Positions 1 to 7,392 of a stretch of DNA of 20,082 nucleotides are shown piece after piece. Numbering within the stretch: position 1 is the stretch's first letter; each line of letters starts with the position of its first letter. Below the pieces are notes generated by a model. That model had not been told where the DNA came from. It saw nothing but the letters and a program-made list of their open reading frames with translations, and made no database searches. The stretch comes from Gammaproteobacteria bacterium (GTDB lineage: Bacteria; Pseudomonadota; Gammaproteobacteria; Pseudomonadales; Pseudohongiellaceae): positions 1,050 to 21,131 of the forward strand of contig DORE01000079.1 in NCBI GenBank assembly GCA_003514305.1, written 5' to 3'. The translations under genes were made by a program, and so were the position numbers.

Positions 1-830
1 GCGGCCACAGGGTGCTGGGGAGCCACTGCAATATAGGTCACACCCATCAGTGTGTCAGGGCGAGTGGTATAGACCGAGAGAAGCTTGAGCGATTCGTCTG
101 TTTCATTGGCTACTTCGAAGACCAGATTCACACCCTCGGACCTGCCGATCCAGTTCCTCTGCATTATCTTCACTTTTTCGGGCCAGCCTTCCAGTTTGTC
201 AAGATCGTCCAGAAGCTCTTGCGCCATAGCGGTGATTTTCACGAACCACTGAGGAATGCTGCGTCGTTCAACTAAAGCGCCTGAACGCCAGCCTCTGCCG
301 TCAACAACTTGTTCATTGGCGAGCACTGTTTGGTCTACCGGGTCCCAGTTGACCTCGGCTTCTTTCTTGTACACCAGCCCCTTGGCGAAAAGGCGTGTGA
401 AAAACCACTGTTCCCATTTGTAATAATCACGGTGACATGTGGCTAATTCTCTATCCCAGTCATAGGCATAGCCCAGCTTTTGAAGCTGGTCTCGCATGTA
501 ATTTATATTGCTGTAAGTCCAGCTGGCAGGGGGAACCTTGTTCTGCATTGCAGCATTCTCTGCCGGTAGTCCGAAAGCATCCCACCCCATGGGCTGCAGC
601 ACATTTTTTCCAAGCATGCGCTGGAAGCGGGATATAGCATCACCGATAGTGTAGTTGCGCACGTGCCCCATATGGAGATGCCCGCTAGGATAAGGAAACA
701 TGGAAAGACAGTAGAATTTTTCTTTCGAGGGGTCTTCTGTGGCTTTGAAAGAGTCGTGGGCGTCCCAGTAAGCTTGAGCCTCTTTTTCCACTAGCTGTGG
801 ATTGTAGGCAAACATGTCGTCGTTATTCAT
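1..830 (-). CDS. leuS: Leucine--tRNA ligase LeuS, N-terminal part (cut by window edge)
   Basis: Class I aminoacyl-tRNA synthetase that charges tRNA-Leu with leucine in the cytoplasm. The reverse frame from the ATG at 828-830 stays open to the window edge, giving about 276 of the roughly 860 residues usual for LeuS. It begins MNNDDMFAYNPQLVEKEAQ. Residues 44-60 hold the nucleotide-binding signature MFPYPSGHLHMGHVRNY, with the class I HxGH box at 53-56. Near the window edge, RPDTLMGVTYIAVA belongs to the start of the CP1 editing domain. It lies 122 bases downstream of corC on the same strand, the usual order in gammaproteobacteria except that lnt is absent between them. No frameshift was seen. 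The C-terminal two thirds lie outside the window. Confidence 0.97.
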   Translation of the reverse strand, partial: MNNDDMFAYNPQLVEKEAQAYWDAHDSFKATEDPSKEKFYCLSMFPYPSGHLHMGHVRNYTIGDAISRFQRMLGKNVLQPMGWDAFGLPAENAAMQNKVPPASWTYSNINYMRDQLQKLGYAYDWDRELATCHRDYYKWEQWFFTRLFAKGLVYKKEAEVNWDPVDQTVLANEQVVDGRGWRSGALVERRSIPQWFVKITAMAQELLDDLDKLEGWPEKVKIMQRNWIGRSEGVNLVFEVANETDESLKLLSVYTTRPDTLMGVTYIAVAPQHPVA

Positions 831-952
831 GGGTTAAAATTATGCCTTCATTGGCGGCTTTAGCGCCTTAGTTCCGTGTGCGCAAGCATACCGCAGGGCT
901 GGGGCGGCAGGTAGTCTTGGTGTTAAATTTCTGGCCTCATGGTCGCTGTCTT

Positions 953-1831
953 TCAATCCGTTAATTGGGAATCTGAGTCTGAATTATGATTGGCGTTGGT
1001 ATCGACTTTGACTAGTTTGATTTGACGGCTGTCAGCATTGAGAACGGTTATTTGCAGAGCACCCATTAATACCGATTCGCTGCGTTCGGGGATACGGCCA
1101 AATTGCTGCAAGATCAGGCCGCCGAGCGTGGTGAACTCCTGGTCGCTGAACTTCGTTTTAAAATAGTCATTGAATTCATCGACTGGGGTAAGCGCTTTGA
1201 CGATATACTTGGTTTCGTCAAATTTTTTGATGTTGCTGTCGTCACTTACATCAAATTCGTCCTCGATTTCGCCGACGATCTGTTCCAGTACATCCTCTAT
1301 TGTGACGGCGCCGCAGACGCTTCCATATTCATCGATCACAATGGCCATATGCTGTCGTGTTTCGCGGAATTCTTTGAGCAGGACATTCAGTCTCTTACTT
1401 TCTGGCACAAAGGTCGCGGTGCGCACAATATCTTTAATATCGAACCGATGCTGGCTGTCAGCAGAGAACAGAGGGAGCAAGTCCTTCGCGAGGAGGATCC
1501 CCATTACATTGTCTACGTTCTCACCAACCACTGGGAATCGCGAGTGCGAGGCCTTGGTAACAAGTTCAACAATATCGCTAAGGCTCAGGTCAGCCGGAAC
1601 GGTCACAACCTGGGAGCGGGGGATCATGATGTCACGCACCTGCATGCTGGAAACCTGCAGTGCGCCTTCGATGATGCCTAAGGCATCTGCGTCAAGAACC
1701 TGATCTTGCTCTGCATTTCTCAGCAGCTCGAGAAGGCTCTTTTTATCAGTGGGTTCGTCAGAAAAAACTTGCGCGATTTTATCGATCCAGGACCGTGGTC
1801 TCGGATCGATACTAGATTGGTCGTCTGTCAT
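953..1831 (-). CDS. corC: CorC/YbeX-type CBS-domain protein (HlyC/CorC family)
   Basis: 292-residue cytoplasmic protein of the short CorC (YbeX) type: two CBS domains and a C-terminal CorC_HlyC domain, without the DUF21 membrane segment of longer relatives. The family is linked to magnesium/cobalt efflux and, in E. coli, to ribosome metabolism. VRDIMIPRSQ (65-74) opens CBS 1 (about 66-125). CBS 2 spans about 130-190 and includes the signature IDEYGSVCGAVTIEDVLEQI. The transporter-associated domain spans about 205-275, with TTLGGLILQQFGRIP. The ATG at 1831 is the only sensible start, yet the best Shine-Dalgarno (AGGAGG, about 1849-1854) lies some 17 bases upstream, which is unusually far. The gene follows ybeY by 40 bases, consistent with the conserved phoH-ybeY-corC operon. 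Confidence 0.95.
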   Translation of the reverse strand: MTDDQSSIDPRPRSWIDKIAQVFSDEPTDKKSLLELLRNAEQDQVLDADALGIIEGALQVSSMQVRDIMIPRSQVVTVPADLSLSDIVELVTKASHSRFPVVGENVDNVMGILLAKDLLPLFSADSQHRFDIKDIVRTATFVPESKRLNVLLKEFRETRQHMAIVIDEYGSVCGAVTIEDVLEQIVGEIEDEFDVSDDSNIKKFDETKYIVKALTPVDEFNDYFKTKFSDQEFTTLGGLILQQFGRIPERSESVLMGALQITVLNADSRQIKLVKVDTNANHNSDSDSQLTD

Positions 1832-1871
1832 GAACGGGCGACTGGCGGCCTCCTTTTAAGCCAAATTGGAA

Positions 1872-2345
1872 TTACACTATCAAATACGGGTTGCTAATTC
1901 CAAGTTTTTTCAAGCACTCGACTTCAAGCGCCTCCATGGTGGCACTCTCGCTTTCGGTGATGTGATCGTAACCGATGAGATGATAAAAACCGTGCACGAG
2001 CATATGAGACCAGTGGTCCTCAAGATTCTTCATTTGCTCTTTGGCCTCTGCTTCAACGACGATCGGACAAATAACTATGTCTCCAAGAGGCTCCGAGCGC
2101 ATAGTGTCCCTCACTAGCTCTGGCCAGCCAATAGGGAAAGACAGGACATTGGTCGCAGTGCTTTTCTCCCTATACCTTTTGTTCAAGGCCAAGGATTCCC
2201 AGGCATCAACAAACCGCAAACTGATGGTAACATCATTGTGAAGGCCCGCAACCCGGCAGGCGACTTCCACAATTCGGTGGCAGAATTTATGATCAGGTGT
2301 CCAGCGATCTGAACAGGCGTCATCGAGTTCAATGGTCGGTGTCAT
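1872..2345 (-). CDS. ybeY: Endoribonuclease YbeY (rRNA maturation factor)
   Basis: Zinc-dependent single-strand endoribonuclease acting in 16S rRNA 3'-end maturation and ribosome quality control. The family zinc motif H-x3-H-x5-H is intact as HGFYHLIGYDH (His 118, 122 and 128 of the 157-residue form). The preceding strand block TNVLSFP and the GDIVIC segment are also typical. I chose the ATG at 2343-2345 (MTPTIELDD) because it gives the usual family length of about 155 residues. The open frame continues upstream to 2474, but those residues only overlap phoH. With this start ybeY overlaps the end of phoH by 17 bases, suggesting translational coupling; the ribosome binding site is weak. corC follows 40 bases downstream. 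Confidence 0.95.
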   Translation of the reverse strand: MTPTIELDDACSDRWTPDHKFCHRIVEVACRVAGLHNDVTISLRFVDAWESLALNKRYREKSTATNVLSFPIGWPELVRDTMRSEPLGDIVICPIVVEAEAKEQMKNLEDHWSHMLVHGFYHLIGYDHITESESATMEALEVECLKKLGISNPYLIV

Positions 2346-3354
2346 GCTTGCCGTTGTTGTTCTGATGGGAAATCGGCGTAATCGACTTGTCGTCGAAAGC
2401 GTCATAGGCTTCAACGATACGCTGAACGAGCCGATGTCTGACAACATCGTGAGAACTGAAATAGGCGAAACCAATCCCTTCGACGTTTCGCAAAACCTGG
2501 TTGACGTGAACCAACCCAGAGCGCTCTCCTCTTGGTAAATCTATCTGTGTGACGTCCCCGGTGATAACCGCGGTTGACCCGAATCCGATTCGGGTGAGGA
2601 ACATCTTCATCTGAGCTGTAGTAGTATTTTGGCCCTCGTCCAAAATAATGAAAGAATTATTGAGCGTTCTGCCGCGCATGTAGGCTAGAGGCGCGACTTC
2701 GATAACATTCTTTTCAATCAGCCGCCCGACCCGTTCGAACCCCAACATCTCGTACAGAGCGTCATAAAGCGGTCTTAGGTACGGGTCTATCTTTTGAGAC
2801 AGATCTCCGGGCAGGAACCCCAATTTTTCTCCCGCCTCCACTGCTGGCCTCACCAGGAGGATACGGTTGATTCGTTCCTTGATTAGCGCCTCTACTGCAC
2901 AGGCAACCGCGAGATAGGTTTTACCGGTTCCGGCCGGCCCGATACCAAAATTTATATCGTGCTGCCAGATATTCTGGACATAATCACGCTGATGCTTGCT
3001 TCGAGGTTTGATGCTTACTTTGGGAGTGTTGATGAGTGCAGATAATTCTGTAGAGGGATTGCGCTTGGCATCTGAGCTTTCATTATTGAGAAATTCTTGC
3101 ATTGCCAGATGAACCTGACTCGGACTCAGAATACTTTCGCTCTCGGTCGTTTGATAGAGCATTTCAAGCAGATCGCAGCCATTGGCAACTGCGCGTTCGT
3201 CCCCATTGAGCTGAAAAATATTGCCTCGCTGGATTATCTTAAGCTGCATCCCCAGTTCAATCTGCTGGATATGCTCATTGAGCCTCCCACACAAATTGGC
3301 GAGGCGCTGGGTGCTGTCTGGAAGCAGAGTGAGTTTGATTGATTGACTGGCCAT
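2329..3354 (-). CDS. ybeZ: PhoH-like ATPase YbeZ
   Basis: 341-residue PhoH-family P-loop ATPase; YbeZ works with YbeY in RNA metabolism. Walker A is GPAGTGKT at 139-146, Walker B is FIILDEGQN at 235-243, and the motif TGDVTQIDLPRG (265-276) is characteristic of PhoH proteins. The N-terminal about 110 residues are the usual KH-like PhoH leader, followed by a basic linker (KVSIKPRSKHQRDYV). The start ATG is at 3352-3354 with no obvious Shine-Dalgarno. The gene lies 70 bases after miaB and overlaps ybeY, matching the conserved miaB-ybeZ-ybeY-ybeX order. In E. coli this operon is heat induced, but I saw no clear sigma-32 motif in the short miaB-ybeZ gap. Confidence 0.96.
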   Translation of the reverse strand: MASQSIKLTLLPDSTQRLANLCGRLNEHIQQIELGMQLKIIQRGNIFQLNGDERAVANGCDLLEMLYQTTESESILSPSQVHLAMQEFLNNESSDAKRNPSTELSALINTPKVSIKPRSKHQRDYVQNIWQHDINFGIGPAGTGKTYLAVACAVEALIKERINRILLVRPAVEAGEKLGFLPGDLSQKIDPYLRPLYDALYEMLGFERVGRLIEKNVIEVAPLAYMRGRTLNNSFIILDEGQNTTTAQMKMFLTRIGFGSTAVITGDVTQIDLPRGERSGLVHVNQVLRNVEGIGFAYFSSHDVVRHRLVQRIVEAYDAFDDKSITPISHQNNNGKHDTDH

Positions 3355-3424
3355 GATTCTGAGAGGTATTAGGGCAGATTCTGTCTATTAAATGTAAGTG
3401 ATAAGTTTTGCAGAATACGCGAAT

Positions 3425-4795
3425 TCAGATAAGGCTCCCTAGCAAAGAGTTCGGGAGTGCATCGGAAATCCTTATCTTTGCGAATTGACCAATCAGTGAG
3501 TGATCGTCACAGCGAAAGTTCACAACGCGGTTATTCTCTGTCCGACCTTGCAGCGCGCCAGGATCTTTCTTGGAAATATCGGTGATCAAGACGTTTTCTG
3601 TTCCACCAACCATTGCCTCGCTTATAGCGCTAGCTTGGGCAGCGATCTGTGATTGTAGCGTAGCAAGGCGGTGTTTCTTTTCCTGGCCGCTGGTTCGCTC
3701 TTGGAGCTCTGCAGCGGGTGTGCCGGGACGGGCGCTGTATATGAAGCTAAATGAAGTGTCGTAGCCCACATCGATAATTAGCTTCATGGTGTCCTCAAAA
3801 TCTGCATTTGTTTCACCCGGAAAGCCCACAATAAAGTCAGATGACAGACTTATCCGCGGGCGATTCGCTTTGATTTTACGAATCAGCGATCGGTATTCCA
3901 GTGCGGTATGGCCGCGTTTCATGGCCGCCAGGATGCGGTCAGACCCACTCTGCACCGGAAGATGCAAATGAGACACCAGCTCCGGTATTTGCCTGTACGC
4001 TTCAACAAGATTTTGGTTAAACTCAACCGGATGTGAAGTTGTAAAGCGAATCCTGTCAATGCCATCGATTGATGCGATGCAATTGATTAACAGAGCCAGG
4101 TCAACGATTTTCCCTTCTTGAGAAAGCCCCCTGTAGGCGTTGACGTTTTGGCCCAGCAAGTTGATCTCTCTGACACCCTGTTCGGCAAGATGCATCGCTT
4201 CTGCAAGCACATCGTCGAGTGGTCTGCTGACTTCTTCTCCCCTGGTATACGGTACCACACAAAAACTGCAGTACTTACTGCATCCTTCCATAATGGTTAG
4301 GAAGGCATGACATGCGCTCACTTCGGGTTCGGGCAGGCGATCGAATTTTTCGATTTCCGGAAAACTGATATCAACCACTGTTTCGCCGGACTGAGAGGTC
4401 TCCAGCATTTCTGGCAACTTATGGAGTGTTTGCGGGCCAAAAACCACATCGACGTATGGGGCGCGCTGCCCAATAGCCTCACCTTCCTGACTGGCAACGC
4501 AACCGCCAACTGCGATTCGGACATTTGGATTCTGTTCCTTGAGAGCTCGCCAGCGCCCGAGTTGATGAAAAACCTTTTCCTGAGCTTTCTCTCGGATGGA
4601 GCAGGTGTTTAGGAGCAGCACGTCCGCCTGTTCGGCTGAGTCCACTAAAATCGCCCCATCATTCTGTTTGAGCAAATCAAGCATTCTTGCAGAATCATAT
4701 TCATTCATTTGGCAGCCATGGGTTTTGATAAACACGCGTTGCTGTCCAGTCTGCTTTGGCCTTGCTATATGCAAGTCGCTATCTGAGTTCTCCAC
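3425..4795 (-). CDS. miaB: tRNA (N6-isopentenyl adenosine-37-C2)-methylthiotransferase MiaB
   Basis: Radical-SAM methylthiotransferase that converts i6A37 to ms2i6A37 in tRNAs reading UNN codons. The 456-residue length fits the family. The N-terminal UPF0004 domain has its three cluster cysteines (Cys28 in THGCQMN, Cys65 in NTCSIR, Cys99 in GGCVAS). The radical-SAM CxxxCxxC is Cys172, Cys176 and Cys179 in GCSKYCSFCVVPYTRG. A C-terminal TRAM domain (about 390-456) contains LQGRTENNRVVNF. The start codon is GTG (4793-4795), not ATG, with a good Shine-Dalgarno (GAGG, 5-6 bases upstream), so it is convincing. It is the first gene of the leftward run and is divergent from the DUF1820 gene across about 300 bases. 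Confidence 0.97.
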   Translation of the reverse strand: MENSDSDLHIARPKQTGQQRVFIKTHGCQMNEYDSARMLDLLKQNDGAILVDSAEQADVLLLNTCSIREKAQEKVFHQLGRWRALKEQNPNVRIAVGGCVASQEGEAIGQRAPYVDVVFGPQTLHKLPEMLETSQSGETVVDISFPEIEKFDRLPEPEVSACHAFLTIMEGCSKYCSFCVVPYTRGEEVSRPLDDVLAEAMHLAEQGVREINLLGQNVNAYRGLSQEGKIVDLALLINCIASIDGIDRIRFTTSHPVEFNQNLVEAYRQIPELVSHLHLPVQSGSDRILAAMKRGHTALEYRSLIRKIKANRPRISLSSDFIVGFPGETNADFEDTMKLIIDVGYDTSFSFIYSARPGTPAAELQERTSGQEKKHRLATLQSQIAAQASAISEAMVGGTENVLITDISKKDPGALQGRTENNRVVNFRCDDHSLIGQFAKIRISDALPNSLLGSLI

Positions 4796-4969
4796 TTTAT
4801 CCTCGGCTGTATCATTTCATTTGATGTGCTGGTTGACTTCTCTTCCAAAAGCACACTTAATCGCAGTGCTGTGTCCGGTATCTGTACCATAGCTTCCCGG
4901 TCGCGCTTCGGTCAAAACGTGGACACGCAGTATAGCAGGTCTGGTGCGCCTTCTCAGTCGCTATGGCCC

Positions 4970-4999
4970 TTGAATTCCTCCGCCTTAACCTAATATAGA
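4970..4999 (+). promoter_or_regulatory. Putative sigma-70 promoter for the DUF1820-srkA pair
   Basis: The 297-base gap between miaB and the DUF1820 gene holds no convincing gene. Within it, TTGAAT (4970-4975) is followed after 18 bases by TATAGA (4994-4999), overlapping an alternative -10 TAATAT (4991-4996, 15-base spacing). Transcription from either would begin about 85-90 bases before the DUF1820 start codon. This is judged by eye only. I could not pick a convincing promoter for miaB on the opposite strand. Confidence 0.35.
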
Positions 5000-5092
5000 A
5001 GAGATACGCATTCGCGCTTGGCCCGGCCACCGCAATTGCCCGCAGCTTGCGTCGTGAGCCGCCACCCATATTTCACTAAGAGATTGATTTAC

Positions 5093-5431
5093 ATGACTAA
5101 AACGACAGAAATATACAAGATAACATTCCTCAATAAGGGCAAGGTTTACGAAATTTTTGTCAAACAGGTTTACCAAAGCGACTTGTATGGATTCATTGAA
5201 ATAGAGGAATTTCTGTTTGATGAGCGGTCGCAAGTGGTGGTTGACCCTAGTGAGGAGAAACTTAAATCTGAATTTACCGGCGTAAAACGCAGTTTTATAC
5301 CGATGCAGGCGATCATAAGAATAGATGAGGTGGAGAAAACGGGCGTCGCTAAAATCTCTAGCGGCGATAAAATTACGCCATTCCCAGTCTCACTCGTCGG
5401 CAGCACCAGAACTGATAACAAGGACTCCTAA
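5093..5431 (+). CDS. DUF1820 family protein
   Basis: 112-residue soluble protein recognised as DUF1820, a family of unknown function largely confined to gammaproteobacteria. Typical features are IYKITFLNKGKVYEIFVKQV near the start, the acidic block YGFIEIEEFLFDERSQVVVDPSEE, and GVKRSFIPMQAIIRIDEVEK before TPFPV near the end. No signal peptide or membrane segment is seen. I chose the ATG at 5093 because it begins directly before the conserved part; the frame is open upstream, but only a TTG at 5018 could start it and the added residues look unlike protein. srkA begins 48 bases downstream on the same strand, so the two may be cotranscribed. No function is claimed. Confidence 0.9.
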   Translation: MTKTTEIYKITFLNKGKVYEIFVKQVYQSDLYGFIEIEEFLFDERSQVVVDPSEEKLKSEFTGVKRSFIPMQAIIRIDEVEKTGVAKISSGDKITPFPVSLVGSTRTDNKDS

Positions 5432-5479
5432 AGCGATCATGGAACAGTCTTGCTTCGACTTGGGTGCTTGGTGGGGTTG

Positions 5480-6466
5480 TTGACACTATCCGAGCATCCG
5501 TTTGCCGCATTGACGCCAGATCGAGTCCTGACCGCTGTCGAGTCCCTTGGATTTGACACAGATGCCCGATTTTTCGCCCTCAACAGCTATGAAAATAGGG
5601 TCTATCAGATTGGCTTGCTTGATGGGACCAATTTGATCGCTAAGTTTTACCGGCCCAATCGATGGGATGCCAGGCAAATACGCGAAGAGCACGCTTTTAC
5701 TCAGGAGTTGTTTGACCTCGAAATTCCTGTGGTGCCGCCTATGAAGCTGGCGAGGTCTGAAACGCATGTTGAGGTTGATGGTTTTGTGCTTGCTTTGTTC
5801 CCGCAGCTCATCGGTCGGACGCCAGAGTTGGATGACTTAGGCAGTTTGTTCACCATGGGTAGATTTGTCGCCCGTATGCACGCGATAGGAGCAAAGACCT
5901 GCTTTGACTACCGACAGCATCTGACCCTCGATGCAGCGCAAGAGAGCAGCTATCATCTGCTTGAGAATGACTTCCTGCCATCCGATTTGAATGTCGCCTA
6001 TGAAACTCTTGTGCTGGATCTTTTTGACAGGATGTCAGAACAGCTTGCGTCAGCAGGCGCTTGGCGACCGCTGCGAATCCATGGTGACTGTCATCTCGGA
6101 AACGTTCTGTGGCATGAGGGCACACCGCATTTTGTCGACTTTGATGACACGGTTATGGGGCCAGCCATACAGGATTTGTGGATGTTACTCTCTGGCGACC
6201 GCGACCACAGGCAGGCGCAGTTGCTCGAGCTTGCTGAGGGGTACAATGAATTTTATGATTTCAGAGTAAGCGAACTTAGGTTTATCGAAATCCTGCGAAC
6301 TATGCGCTTAATTAATTACAGTGCGTGGCTCGCCAGGCGCTGGAACGACCCCGCCTTCCCACTCAATTTCCCCTGGTTCAATACCCAAAGGTATTGGGCG
6401 GACCACATCCTGGAACTCCGAGAGCAGATAGTCGCGCTAGATGAGCCCACGTTGCAGCTTATCTAA
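5480..6466 (+). CDS. srkA: Stress response kinase A (SrkA/YihE-type kinase)
   Basis: Ser/Thr kinase of the aminoglycoside-phosphotransferase fold. In E. coli SrkA (YihE) counteracts MazEF-linked death and helps survival after envelope and oxidative stress. Key motifs are LNSYENRVYQIG and AKFYRPNRW in the N-lobe, the catalytic loop HGDCHLGN (201-208 of the 328-residue form) and the metal-binding VDFDDT (Asp220). QDLWMLLSGD and NFPWFNTQRYW near the end match the family. The TTG at 5480 gives 328 residues, the E. coli length, and places EHPFAALTPDRVL at the N-terminus. In-frame TTG codons at 5450, 5468 and 5477 and a GTG at 5471 also exist; no in-frame ATG does. GGTGGGG sits just before it. The gene ends 5 bases from the convergent apbE-like stop. 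Confidence 0.92.
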   Translation: MTLSEHPFAALTPDRVLTAVESLGFDTDARFFALNSYENRVYQIGLLDGTNLIAKFYRPNRWDARQIREEHAFTQELFDLEIPVVPPMKLARSETHVEVDGFVLALFPQLIGRTPELDDLGSLFTMGRFVARMHAIGAKTCFDYRQHLTLDAAQESSYHLLENDFLPSDLNVAYETLVLDLFDRMSEQLASAGAWRPLRIHGDCHLGNVLWHEGTPHFVDFDDTVMGPAIQDLWMLLSGDRDHRQAQLLELAEGYNEFYDFRVSELRFIEILRTMRLINYSAWLARRWNDPAFPLNFPWFNTQRYWADHILELREQIVALDEPTLQLI

Positions 6467-6471
6467 CAACC

Positions 6472-7377
6472 TCAGCCAATAAGGCCCGGACCCCCGATAT
6501 GTCCGGCGTCGTCCATGAACACAAAAGGGAGTCCCGACTTTCTCAGCCAGTCCAGTGCATCCTTCTTTGGTTTGAGCATAGCTATCGTCGCGAAAGAACC
6601 TGCTACGGTGCAAAGATTCGCAGCCACGCTGACGGCCGTCAATCCAGCGCATGGCCAGCCGGTTTTGGGATTTAGTAAATGACTATAGCGTTTGCCATCA
6701 AGAACGAAAAAGCGCTCATAATCGCCAGAGGACGCCAGTCCGCCCTCGTGTAAATTAATGTGTGCCATCGCCTTTGCTCGGTTATCAGGGTGGGAGACGC
6801 TTATTTGCCATGGTTTATCCTCCGGTTGCAATCCGATCGCCGCAAAGTCGCCTCCGAGATTGATCAAGCCCCGCTTGACGCCGAGTTCCCTCGCGAGTTT
6901 GGCGAGGGAGTCTGCTGCGTATTCTTTCACGATGCCGCCAAAGTCGATCTCCATATTTTCGGGCAGGAACAGTATGTCTTCTTGCCATGTTAGTCTGTCG
7001 AATCCGATCAGTGGTAACAGCCCTTGAAGTTCCGATTCCGTTGGCACCTGTTTGAGATTAAAGTCCCAAGCGCGGCGAAGAACCCCTGCCGTGATATCGA
7101 ACAGTCCATCACTTTGTTCGTAGCAGACCTGCGCATGTTCAAACAGTTTTGCAGTTTCAATATCTACCCTGATGCCATTTTGATTGCCTGCGCTGCCGTT
7201 GATTTGGCTAAGAAAGCTATCGTCGCGATACCGTGTATATTTGGATTCCAATCGTCTGGCCTCTTCAATCAGCCGACGAATTTGTCGCTTAGCATTGACT
7301 CGTGAAGTTTCAAAAACCTGAATTTCGCAGTAGGTTCCCATTGCCTTGAATCCGGCATGGCGTAGATGGGTGTTCAT
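6472..7377 (-). CDS. ApbE-like FAD:protein FMN transferase family protein (divergent)
   Basis: 301-residue member of the ApbE family, which normally transfers FMN from FAD onto Ser/Thr of exported redox proteins. Recognisable blocks are KAMGTYCEIQV (11-21), the glycine block IDFGGIVKEYAAD (144-156), LINLGGDFAAIG (171-182) and SGDYERFF...RYSHLLNPKTG (217-240). Departures: the usual HxxDPxTG is HLLNPKTG, and the C-terminal metal-binding block (ADAxxT in typical ApbE) reads AGSFAT (259-264), so both aspartates are missing while Thr264 stays. There is no signal peptide or lipobox, and an in-frame TAA lies just upstream of the ATG at 7377, so none was missed. It lies 15 bases after the DUF3570 gene and closes the four-gene set. 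Whether it still transfers FMN is uncertain. Confidence 0.88.
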   Translation of the reverse strand: MNTHLRHAGFKAMGTYCEIQVFETSRVNAKRQIRRLIEEARRLESKYTRYRDDSFLSQINGSAGNQNGIRVDIETAKLFEHAQVCYEQSDGLFDITAGVLRRAWDFNLKQVPTESELQGLLPLIGFDRLTWQEDILFLPENMEIDFGGIVKEYAADSLAKLARELGVKRGLINLGGDFAAIGLQPEDKPWQISVSHPDNRAKAMAHINLHEGGLASSGDYERFFVLDGKRYSHLLNPKTGWPCAGLTAVSVAANLCTVAGSFATIAMLKPKKDALDWLRKSGLPFVFMDDAGHIGGPGLIG

Positions 7378-7392
7378 TGCTGATACTTATCG

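Noticed and set aside
1103..1703. Long plus-strand open frames opposite corC
   Set aside because: They are antisense shadows; the minus frame has clear CBS and CorC_HlyC motifs.
5018..5092. Longer form of the DUF1820 protein from TTG 5018
   Set aside because: The added 25 residues do not fit the family, and the ATG at 5093 sits exactly at the conserved N-terminus.
6484..6506. CCGGAC/GTCCGG inverted repeat as a terminator between srkA and the apbE-like gene
   Set aside because: It lies inside the apbE-like coding region and has no T-run on either side.
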